This document shows, one piece after another, positions 46,807 through 55,044 of a stretch of DNA of 64,000 nucleotides; position 1 is the stretch's first letter, and every line of letters begins with the position of its first letter. Below the pieces are notes generated by a model. That model was not told where the DNA came from. It searched no databases and worked only from the letters and a program-made list of their open reading frames with translations. This DNA comes from Fodinibius salipaludis. Its GTDB lineage: Bacteria; Bacteroidota; Rhodothermia; Balneolales; Balneolaceae. The stretch is from assembly GCF_002287075.1 (NCBI RefSeq), contig NZ_NSKE01000004.1:124001-188000 (forward strand), given 5' to 3'. A program made the translations under genes and the position numbers.

Positions 46807-47388
46807 TTATAATACCCGTCGAGCAGCCAGAAATCGATTGCGCCAATAACTTTTTCCAAGCTTGCTTATCATTACGCCGCTTGAGGTAGAGGCATGTAAA
46901 AACTCCCCACTGTTAACGGCAATACCAACGTGCAGGGTTTTACGACCGGTTTTAAAAAATACCAAATCACCGGTCCGTACCGCAGCCCGGCGTATTTTAC
47001 TGCCTACATTCAGTTGTTCTTTGGTGTTTGTTGGCACATCAATCCCAAAATAGTCATCAAGCACAATATTCACGAATCGAGAGCAATCGACTCCCTCCTG
47101 TGATGTTCCACCCAATAAATACGGCGTCCCTTTCCAATCACGGTAAGCTTGTATTAGTGATGCTTTGGCCTCATCTAATGATGATACAGCTATTGCCGTA
47201 TTCGATGACGACTGATCAGATGTTGCCGTATCCTCTTCAACAGACGGAGAAGAACTATTCTCTACCGCTTGAGCAGGGTTTTCGTTTCCGCCAGTAACAG
47301 CAGGCGGATGCGAAGATCGCGGGACGACCCCGCAGGCCACCGCAAATCCTCCGATCATAAATATTACTAAAACCTTGCGCATATACAT
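46807..47388 (-). CDS. NlpC/P60 lipoprotein endopeptidase
   Basis: This 193-residue lipoprotein has lipobox AVAC (about C19), a low-complexity Ser/Glu/Asn-rich linker (about 25-70) and an NlpC/P60 domain (about 78-193). The catalytic Cys is C102 in GVDCSRF, and the two histidines lie in HVGIAV and HASTSSG. It resembles E. coli Spr/MepS, which cleaves peptide cross-links of peptidoglycan during growth. It is anchored in the outer membrane or exposed to the periplasm. It is monocistronic and divergent from pdxJ. Confidence 0.88.
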   Translation of the reverse strand: MYMRKVLVIFMIGGFAVACGVVPRSSHPPAVTGGNENPAQAVENSSSPSVEEDTATSDQSSSNTAIAVSSLDEAKASLIQAYRDWKGTPYLLGGTSQEGVDCSRFVNIVLDDYFGIDVPTNTKEQLNVGSKIRRAAVRTGDLVFFKTGRKTLHVGIAVNSGEFLHASTSSGVMISKLGKSYWRNRFLAARRVL

Positions 47389-47482
47389 TCCCTGCCGTTT
47401 CTATATTTTGAACTTACAATCTCCTTTAAATGATCTATATTTAAGGGTTTAAAGATAACATTAAATTAAGTGTTTTATTACA

Positions 47483-48208
47483 ATGCAACTTCTGGTAAAT
47501 ATTGATCACATTGCTACTCTCCGCAATGCACGCGGCGAAGGGTATCCCGATCCCATTGAAGCGGCTAAAGTCTGTGAGCAAGCCGGAGCTTCAGGTATCG
47601 TCTTTCACCTGCGAAAAGATCGCCGTCATATCAAAACGGAAGATGTATATCGATTAAAGGAAACTGTTAACGGTAATCTTGATTTTGAGATGGCCGCTAC
47701 CGACGAAATGCTGACCATCAGCAAAGATGTTAATCCGGAACTGGTGACGCTTGTTCCAGAGAGCCGGGAGGAACTTACCACCGAGGGTGGACTTGATATG
47801 GAAACAGTCTTTGAGGATTTTCGCGATCGGGTATTTCCGGTTTATGCCGATACTGATATTGCCATAAGCTTGTTTGTGGATCCCAATAAAAAGGATATCG
47901 AACTGGCTGCCGAACTGGGCAGTGATGCTATTGAACTACATACCGGTACCTATGCCAATGCATCCAACGAAGCAGATAAACAAAGTGAACTAAAACGTTT
48001 GCGGGATGGAGCCGAGCAGGCTCACAAGCTGGGAATGAACGTTAATGCCGGGCACGGCTTAAATCTCGACAACCTACAGCCTTTGGTCAATGAAGTACCA
48101 CATTTGAACGATATCAGTATTGGTCATGCCTTAGTTTCATCTGCCTTATTCGATGGTCTTGATGAAACGGTAAAAAAATTCTTACTCATCATGAATACTG
48201 CTAACTAA
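47483..48208 (+). CDS. pdxJ: Pyridoxine 5'-phosphate synthase
   Basis: This 241-residue TIM-barrel enzyme joins 3-amino-1-hydroxyacetone phosphate with deoxyxylulose phosphate to make pyridoxine phosphate, the last step of the DXP-dependent vitamin B6 route. The N-terminus (LLVNIDHIATLRNARG) is diagnostic, as is HLRKDRRHIK. The conserved glycine-rich end NAGHGLNLDNL is present. Its length is standard. era follows 46 bp downstream on the same strand. Confidence 0.97.
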   Translation: MQLLVNIDHIATLRNARGEGYPDPIEAAKVCEQAGASGIVFHLRKDRRHIKTEDVYRLKETVNGNLDFEMAATDEMLTISKDVNPELVTLVPESREELTTEGGLDMETVFEDFRDRVFPVYADTDIAISLFVDPNKKDIELAAELGSDAIELHTGTYANASNEADKQSELKRLRDGAEQAHKLGMNVNAGHGLNLDNLQPLVNEVPHLNDISIGHALVSSALFDGLDETVKKFLLIMNTAN

Positions 48209-48254
48209 TTGTATTAATCTTCGGAGCTGAAATCTCCCAATTTTTATCACCACT

Positions 48255-49142
48255 ATGGAAAATACTAAAGATCATCGTTCGGGATATGTAGCCATTTTAG
48301 GAAAACCCAACGCCGGCAAATCTACTCTAATGAACCGCCTGCTGGGTAACAAGATTTCGATCACCACACATAAACCTCAGACCACCCGCCATCAGGTTAT
48401 TGGAATTCACTCCGAGGAAGATATGCAGATTATATTCCTGGATACCCCCGGCGTCATCGACCCAAAATACGAACTCCAGAAAGCAATGATGAAAACAGTG
48501 GATCGTGCCCGCACCGATGCCGATATCCTATTGCTCATTGTCGACGTAAAGGATCACAACATACCGGGACGCATTTACAAGATGTTCTCCTCGATGAAGG
48601 GTAAGCAGATATTCCTGATTATCAACAAGATTGATAAAGTCACTGATCAGGAAGCTGAGGGAGTTGCCCGCAAGCTTGAAGATGAGTTCGATTTTGACGA
48701 CACCTTCTTTGTCTCAGCCCTTAACGGTAAGGGACTTCAAAACCTTATGGATAATATTAAGGAAAATATTAAACCGGGTCCGCCCTTCTATCCCAAGGAT
48801 ATGCTAAGCGAGCAGCCAGTGCGATTTTTTGTGGCCGAGATGGTTCGAGAGCAATTGTTTTTGCTTTACCATCAGGAAATTCCATACTCCTCTACTATTG
48901 ATATCGTCCAGTATGATGAACGGGACGATCTGGATTACATCAGTGCCGATATTATTGTGAATCGTAATTCGCAAAAAGGGATACTTATTGGAAAGGGAGG
49001 AAAAGCGATCAAAAAACTGGGTAAAAACGCCCGTGAAGTCATCGAAGATTTCGTGAATAAAAAAGTCTACCTGGATCTCCATGTAAAAGTACGCGAAAAA
49101 TGGCGCGAAGATCCAAGCCGAGTGCGACATTACGGTTATTAG
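48255..49142 (+). CDS. era: GTPase Era
   Basis: This 295-residue ribosome-assembly GTPase binds the 3' end of 16S rRNA. G-domain motifs are present: G1 GKPNAGKS (16-23), G3 DTPG, G4 NKID and G5 SALNG. The C-terminal KH domain has GKGGKAIKKLGKNARE. Its length is standard. It ends against a REP-like palindrome and the convergent RAYT gene. Confidence 0.97.
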   Translation: MENTKDHRSGYVAILGKPNAGKSTLMNRLLGNKISITTHKPQTTRHQVIGIHSEEDMQIIFLDTPGVIDPKYELQKAMMKTVDRARTDADILLLIVDVKDHNIPGRIYKMFSSMKGKQIFLIINKIDKVTDQEAEGVARKLEDEFDFDDTFFVSALNGKGLQNLMDNIKENIKPGPPFYPKDMLSEQPVRFFVAEMVREQLFLLYHQEIPYSSTIDIVQYDERDDLDYISADIIVNRNSQKGILIGKGGKAIKKLGKNAREVIEDFVNKKVYLDLHVKVREKWREDPSRVRHYGY

Positions 49143-49149
49143 TAGTAAA

Positions 49150-49182
49150 CAATCCGCAAAATTTTGTAAACTTTGCGGATTG
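49150..49182. repeat. REP-like palindrome between era and the RAYT gene
   Basis: CAATCCGCAAA and TTTGCGGATTG form a perfect 11-bp stem with an 11-nt loop, 3 bp from the RAYT stop. It shares the core ATCCGCAAA...TTTGCGGAT with a second copy inside the RAYT gene. Confidence 0.7.
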
Positions 49183-49185
49183 CCA

Positions 49186-49779
49186 TTAATTTCTTTTATG
49201 AGCCTGAATAAAATTTTCTCTCCCGCCAAACCACTTAAATACTTCTTCGCGTTTTAGATTTATTGCCTGCTTGGACAGTAAACTATGATACGAACTATAT
49301 GGCCAGTCCGTAATATTATCCACAAAACCATGTTTAATAGGGTTTTGATGGATATAGCAGATTAATTGGGTGTAGTAGGAATCTTCAGTTATCGATTTTC
49401 TATTAAGATTATCCAGAAATAAACTTCCTTTTCTATCATACATTTTATTAAATGATTTCGCATACGAAATCAGAAAGTTCTTAAACTGATTAGATATTAG
49501 ATCCGCAAAGTTTTCGAAACTTTGCGGATCTCTATCTGGATACTTCTTCTTAGCAAATCTCAACAAAGCCTCCCTACTTTTTACCCTCACCATAACATGA
49601 AAATGGTTCGGCATCAGGCAGTACGCAAAGGTATCTGCAATATGCGGAATATACTTTTGGTATCTCTTTAAAAAGAATGCGTAATTTGTATCTTCTCTGA
49701 AGATGAGATCTCCGGCATTGCCATGATTATAGACATGATATATCGCATTCGGCTCAAAAGACTCTCTATTATTCCCCAT
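49186..49779 (-). mobile_element. REP-associated tyrosine transposase (RAYT, IS200/Y1 family)
   Basis: This 197-residue HUH single-strand transposase has a Y1_Tnp fold with metal-binding H59-F-H61 in MPNHFHVMV and the catalytic tyrosine probably in YYTQLICYIHQNP (about 135-147). The N-terminus NAIYHVYNHGNAGD is typical of RAYTs, which process REP palindromes rather than moving as normal insertion sequences. Two REP-like palindromes are present, one just past its stop (49150-49182) and one within its own coding region (49500-49530). The frame is intact, so it may be active. Confidence 0.88.
49500..49530. repeat. REP-like palindrome inside the RAYT gene
   Basis: GATCCGCAAAGTTT and AAACTTTGCGGATC form a perfect 14-bp stem with a 3-nt loop. 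On the coding strand it encodes part of the segment DPQSFENFAD. It shares the core of the palindrome downstream of the gene. Confidence 0.75.
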
Positions 49780-49796
49780 AACAAGAATAAATCCTG

Positions 49797-51512
49797 ATGA
49801 ATATTTTAAATAATCTACTTAACGATTTGTTTTTACGAAAATACAGTTTCTGTAACTTACTGGGCCTACTACTTTCGTTAACCCTTCTATTTCCGATTTT
49901 AGTAACAGCTCAAGATTCAGGCGTACTTGCTACCAAAAAAGACTCCCTCCGCGGTTCAATAACTGCTGAACGGGATTGGTGGGACGTAGTTTATTACGAT
50001 TTACATGTTACTGTCCAGCCGGAGGACTCCTCCATCACTGGGTATAATAAGATCACCTATCGCGTTACCAAAGAACCGAAGCGTATGCAGATTGACCTGC
50101 AAGATCCGCTCACCATCGATCAGATAACACAAGACGGCCAAACACTTGATTACAGCAGGGCTGAAAACAGTTACGCCTATATGGTCGAAGTACCCGATAA
50201 TTTTAAAAAAGATTCGCTTTATACCATCTCAGTTTATTATCAGGGTAAACCGAAAGTAGCTGAAAACGCCCCATGGGACGGTGGATTTGTCTGGGAGCAG
50301 GACTCTCTCGGCAACCACTGGATTGCAACGGCCAACCAGGGATTGGGCGCCAGCGTCTGGTGGCCCAACAAGGATCATCAGTCTGCAGAACCCGACAGTA
50401 TGAGCATCAATATCACCGTTCCCGATGAAATTAAAAATGTCTCGAACGGACGTCTTCGTGACACTACCCAACATGATAACGGCATGACCACCTGGAGCTG
50501 GTTCGTATCCAATCCTATAAACAACTACAACATAGCCGTTAATGCCGGCAACTACGTAAATTTTAAGGATACGTACGAAGGTAAAAACGGCACGCTGGAT
50601 CTAAGCTATTGGGTGCTGGAACACAACCTGGGAAAAGCAAAAGAACAATTTCAGCAAGTTAAACCGATGATGCAGTGTTTTGAGGATTGGTTTGGACCGT
50701 ATCCCTTTTATGAGGACAGTTTTAAGCTGGTGGAAACCCCACACTTGGGAATGGAGCACCAAAGTGCGGTGGCTTACGGCAACGGATATCAAAATGGCTA
50801 TCGCGGCACCGATCTTTCCGGCTCGGGCTGGGGATTAAAATGGGATTTCATCATTATTCACGAAGCGGCTCACGAGTGGTGGGGCAACAGCATCACCACC
50901 AACGATGTGGCGGACATGTGGATACACGAAGGTTTTACCAGTTATTCGGAGTCCATTTATACCGAGTGCCGCTTCGGAAAGGAAGCAGGAGCTGAATACG
51001 CCCGAGGCATGCGCGACGGCATTGAAAACAAACAACCTATTACGGGAAAATATGGACTCAACAATGAAGGCTCCGGCGACATGTACAATAAGGCTCACAA
51101 CATGCTGCACATGATTCGTCAGATCGTGGATAATGACTCTACTTGGAAAAACATACTCCGCGGGATACAAAAAGAATTTCGTCATCAAATTGTAACTGCT
51201 GACCAAATTGAGCACTATATCATGGAACAGTCAGGGGAAGATCTGGATGACGTTTTCGATCAATACGTGCATTATGCTAATATCCCTACTTTCGAATATT
51301 ATATCAAAAATGATGTTCTGTTTTACCGGTGGAAAGCCGACGTCGATCATTTTGACATGCCCCTCAAAGTCACCTTAACCGATGGGAGCTATACATTTAT
51401 CTACCCATCAACAGATAGATGGAAGCGAAGTAATTTGTCACTTTCAGATACTAATAATTTTAAAATTGACAAGGATTTTTATATAAAAGCAGATTCTATA
51501 TCATCCCGATAA
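49797..51512 (+). CDS. M1-family metallopeptidase
   Basis: This 571-residue exported zinc aminopeptidase-like protein has a hydrophobic signal segment (about 15-38). An N-terminal beta domain precedes the catalytic domain with H355-EAAH359 (HEAAHEWWGN) and a downstream glutamate in WIHEGFTSYSES. The exopeptidase motif GxMEN appears as LGMEHQS, so the fourth position keeps the Glu but Asn is replaced by His. The C-terminal helical domain of large aminopeptidase N is missing, which makes it a short M1 form. It probably trims peptides in the periplasm. Confidence 0.88.
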   Translation: MNILNNLLNDLFLRKYSFCNLLGLLLSLTLLFPILVTAQDSGVLATKKDSLRGSITAERDWWDVVYYDLHVTVQPEDSSITGYNKITYRVTKEPKRMQIDLQDPLTIDQITQDGQTLDYSRAENSYAYMVEVPDNFKKDSLYTISVYYQGKPKVAENAPWDGGFVWEQDSLGNHWIATANQGLGASVWWPNKDHQSAEPDSMSINITVPDEIKNVSNGRLRDTTQHDNGMTTWSWFVSNPINNYNIAVNAGNYVNFKDTYEGKNGTLDLSYWVLEHNLGKAKEQFQQVKPMMQCFEDWFGPYPFYEDSFKLVETPHLGMEHQSAVAYGNGYQNGYRGTDLSGSGWGLKWDFIIIHEAAHEWWGNSITTNDVADMWIHEGFTSYSESIYTECRFGKEAGAEYARGMRDGIENKQPITGKYGLNNEGSGDMYNKAHNMLHMIRQIVDNDSTWKNILRGIQKEFRHQIVTADQIEHYIMEQSGEDLDDVFDQYVHYANIPTFEYYIKNDVLFYRWKADVDHFDMPLKVTLTDGSYTFIYPSTDRWKRSNLSLSDTNNFKIDKDFYIKADSISSR

Positions 51513-51513
51513 A

Positions 51514-51529
51514 ATGATACTTGTATCAT
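51514..51529. promoter_or_regulatory. 7-2-7 inverted repeat over the methionine operon promoter
   Basis: ATGATAC-TT-GTATCAT is a perfect inverted repeat centred on the -33 TTG (51521-51523) of the predicted promoter. This is the expected place for a repressor operator. It could also be a weak stem after the M1 gene, but no T run follows. Confidence 0.45.
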
Positions 51530-51551
51530 AACAGATAATCGATTATGTTTG
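51521..51551 (+). promoter_or_regulatory. Bacteroidota-type promoter of the methionine leader
   Basis: TTG (51521-51523), a 20-nt spacer and TATGTTTG (51544-51551) match the -33/-7 consensus TTG and TAnnTTTG. The start of transcription would be near 51557, about 20 nt before the leader ORF. Confidence 0.6.
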
Positions 51552-51575
51552 ATTTGAAATTCAAAAAACCAAGAC

Positions 51576-51653
51576 ATGAAACGAATACAAAAACATATTT
51601 GTCGCCTCTGTTGTATGTGCATGTGTATGCCGCACCTGCAACCGGAGGACTGA
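51576..51653 (+). CDS. Cys/Met leader peptide (attenuator ORF)
   Basis: This 25-codon frame has a middle reading CRLCCMCMCM: five Cys and three Met codons within ten positions. The start and end are ordinary (MKRIQKHI and PHLQPED). It lies directly after a predicted promoter and before an intrinsic terminator and a SAM riboswitch that control Met biosynthesis genes. Clustered regulatory amino-acid codons before a terminator are the classic design of ribosome-mediated attenuators (trp, his) and of Cys leader peptides. It is not expected to have a function as a protein. No strong ribosome site is seen. Confidence 0.7.
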   Translation: MKRIQKHICRLCCMCMCMPHLQPED

Positions 51654-51713
51654 TTCGTTTTACTCTTGTAAAACAGATTCAAAGCCCTTCGGTTAATCCC
51701 GAAAGGCTTTTTT
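51640..51713 (+). promoter_or_regulatory. Attenuator: antiterminator and terminator arms
   Basis: The terminator stem aaagcc-c-ttcgg / ccgaa-a-ggcttt (51681-51710) is followed by T6. The segment AACCGGAGG at the end of the leader ORF (51640-51648) can pair instead with CCTTCGGTT (51686-51694), 9 pairs with one G-U, which destroys the terminator. A small stem gttttac/gtaaaac (51657-51674) sits between. A ribosome finishing the ORF would cover the antiterminator arm and allow termination. One stalled at the Cys/Met codons would leave it free. Confidence 0.65.
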
Positions 51714-51749
51714 AGTTTTTGTACGATTGTTCTTTTGATTTAGTGAGCA

Positions 51750-51867
51750 CTCTTATCCAGAAAAGCTGAGGGATCAGGCCCGAAGACGCTTTGGCAACCG
51801 TCCCGCACTTCACCGTGCGGGGAAAAGGTGCCACTTCCTGCTCCGGTAACACGGGGAAAGATGAGAG
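51750..51867 (+). ncRNA. SAM-I (S-box) riboswitch
   Basis: P1 is CTCTTATC (51750-51757) with GATGAGAG (51860-51867). The conserved core is visible: gctgagggatcaggccc, ggcaaccgtccc, the P3 arm cccgcac/gtgcggg, and ggtgccacttcctgc. It senses S-adenosylmethionine and lies 148 bp before the first gene of the Met operon. It is expected to favour the following terminator when SAM is high. Confidence 0.93.
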
Positions 51868-51875
51868 AACAGGCC

Positions 51876-51895
51876 AAACTCATTGCGAGTTTTTT
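51876..51895 (+). terminator. Small hairpin with T run after the SAM aptamer
   Basis: AAACTC attgc GAGTTT is followed by further T residues, between the aptamer and the main terminator. It may be part of the expression platform. Confidence 0.45.
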
Positions 51896-51896
51896 A

Positions 51897-51951
51897 AGCC
51901 TCTTCTGAGATCTTTACCCCACCGGTGTAAGATCTTGGAAGAGGCTTTTTT
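51897..51951 (+). terminator. SAM riboswitch terminator
   Basis: The stem agcctcttc / gaagaggct (51897-51905, 51938-51946), with inner pairing agatctt/aagatct, is followed by T6. It is the likely off-state terminator of the riboswitch. Confidence 0.85.
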
Positions 51952-52015
51952 ATTTGCATGAAATTTAAAATCCACGGATCAAAAACTCCGAAGAATATTA
52001 CGAACTAACAACATT

Positions 52016-52513
52016 ATGAAGTCAACATTTAACAACTGGTACGACAAAAAGATGCGAGCGACAGAAGAGCTCAGTGCCGAAACCGATCGCGCCGAGAAAA
52101 CGCTGGCAAATATATCCACTATCGCTATTGTGGGACTGTCGCGCAGTTTTCATAAAGACAGCCAGTTTGTAGCCCGCTACCTCCAAAATGCCGGATATAA
52201 CATCGTACCGGTAAATCCCAATGCAGATACCATTCTGGGTAAAGAATCCTATCCGGATCTCAAAAGTATCCCTCATCCCATTGATGCAGTAGATGTATTT
52301 CTGCCGTCCGATCATATACATAAAGCAGTTGACCAGGCTGTGGAATTGGAACCAAAGCCGAGAGCAATATGGCTGCAACTGGGAACCGGTGAACAACCTA
52401 AAGAAATAGAGAAAGTGAAAGGAACGGGAATTGAGATTTACGAAAACCGCTGCATCAAAGTGGATCACCAATTTTTGATACGACCGAAAAAAGAATCAAC
52501 CAATAACAACTAA
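52016..52513 (+). CDS. CoA-binding domain protein (YccU-like)
   Basis: This 165-residue protein has a CoA-binding Rossmann domain (about 28-150), with the nucleotide loop IAIVGLSRSFHKDS and the following NAGYNIVPVNPN and LPSDHI segments. Stand-alone members of this family often sit before sulfur-amino-acid genes, and here it opens the SAM-riboswitch operon ahead of metY. It may act in acyl-CoA or O-acetylhomoserine handling, but no reaction is established. metY begins 18 bp downstream. Confidence 0.85.
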   Translation: MKSTFNNWYDKKMRATEELSAETDRAEKTLANISTIAIVGLSRSFHKDSQFVARYLQNAGYNIVPVNPNADTILGKESYPDLKSIPHPIDAVDVFLPSDHIHKAVDQAVELEPKPRAIWLQLGTGEQPKEIEKVKGTGIEIYENRCIKVDHQFLIRPKKESTNNN

Positions 52514-53863
<1,350 letters not shown>

Positions 53864-53871
53864 CCTATTAC

Positions 53872-53902
53872 CCATCGGATGGCTGAATCTGCCATCCGGT
53901 GG
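53872..53902 (+). repeat. Strong hairpin between metY and metX
   Basis: CCATCGGATGGC and GCCATCCGGTGG form a 12-pair stem with one G-T wobble and a 7-nt loop. No T run follows. It may stabilise the metY mRNA or set the metY:metX ratio. Confidence 0.6.
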
Positions 53903-53986
53903 ATTATTAATCAATAATCAAAATCCATCGATCCTGAAACAAGCATTACTACGCCAAGGCTTTGTAGCACAAGGTTCAGGATAACA

Positions 53987-55039
53987 TTGAACACAATGAG
54001 CAACAACCAATCACATACATTTGAAAAACCGTTTGTTACCGAGGGCGGAGCTACAATACCTGAGCCAACGATAGCATATCAAACGTGGGGTGAGTTAAAT
54101 AGCCAACGTGATAATGTCATTCTGGTCTGTCATGCCCTAACCGGCAATACCGCTGTTGACGAGTGGTTCCAGGGAATATTTAGTAAAGGGAAAGCACTTG
54201 ATCCCAATAAGCACTTCATTATTTGTCCCAATGTTTTGGGCAGCTGCTATGGATCAAGTGGTCCTACTTCGATCAACCCTGAAACCGAAAAACCATACCG
54301 GGCTGATTTTCCCAAAGTTACTATTCGCGATATCGTACGGCTGCAACAACAACTTTTTGACGAACTCGATATCAACAAGATAGAACTCGTTATCGGTGGA
54401 TCAATGGGTGGCATGCAGGCACTGGAATGGTGTATTATGGATGAACGCCCGCAGTCAGCTGTATTAGTTGGGATGGGTGAAAAACATCGTCCCTGGGCGA
54501 TTGGCATAAGTCATACCCAGCGCCAGGCTATTTATAATGATCCCAGCTGGGACGGTGGATTCTACTCCGAAGACGATCCCCCTAAAAAAGGATTGGCACT
54601 GGCACGTATGATTGCGATGAACAGCTATCGGCACCCCTCCGATTTTGATAAAAAATTCGGTCGGCGATTGCAAGAAGGAAAATCCCAATACGAAGTAGAA
54701 TCGTATCTCAGCTACCAAGGCAAAAAGCTCGTTGACCGGTTTGATGCGGTTTCCTATGTACGTCTCACTCAGGCGATGGATTCTCACGATATCAGGCGAA
54801 GTCGCCCCAAAATAAGGAAAACGATTGCCGGTTTAACTATTCCTATTGCGGTTGTAGGCATCGACAGCGACATGCTTTATCCCGCAAAAGAATGTCAGGA
54901 CCTGGCAAATCAATTACCAAACAGTCGGTACAAAGAAATTACATCGCCGCATGGTCACGACGCATTTTTAATCGAATTCGATCAGCTTAACTCTATTGTA
55001 AAATCACTTCAAACAGAACTATCTCAAAAAGCAGTTTAA
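53987..55039 (+). CDS. metX: Homoserine O-acetyltransferase
   Basis: This 350-residue alpha/beta-hydrolase-fold enzyme transfers acetyl from acetyl-CoA to homoserine. The nucleophile S139 lies in IGGSMGGMQALEW. The catalytic His is in SPHGHDAFL and the Asp in GIDSDMLYPA. An AGGA ribosome site 5 nt away favours TTG 53987, and ATG 53996 would remove three residues. thrA follows 5 bp downstream. MetX product specificity (acetyl versus succinyl) cannot be fully fixed, but pairing with metY supports acetyl. Confidence 0.93.
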   Translation: MNTMSNNQSHTFEKPFVTEGGATIPEPTIAYQTWGELNSQRDNVILVCHALTGNTAVDEWFQGIFSKGKALDPNKHFIICPNVLGSCYGSSGPTSINPETEKPYRADFPKVTIRDIVRLQQQLFDELDINKIELVIGGSMGGMQALEWCIMDERPQSAVLVGMGEKHRPWAIGISHTQRQAIYNDPSWDGGFYSEDDPPKKGLALARMIAMNSYRHPSDFDKKFGRRLQEGKSQYEVESYLSYQGKKLVDRFDAVSYVRLTQAMDSHDIRRSRPKIRKTIAGLTIPIAVVGIDSDMLYPAKECQDLANQLPNSRYKEITSPHGHDAFLIEFDQLNSIVKSLQTELSQKAV

Positions 55040-55044
55040 TAGCA

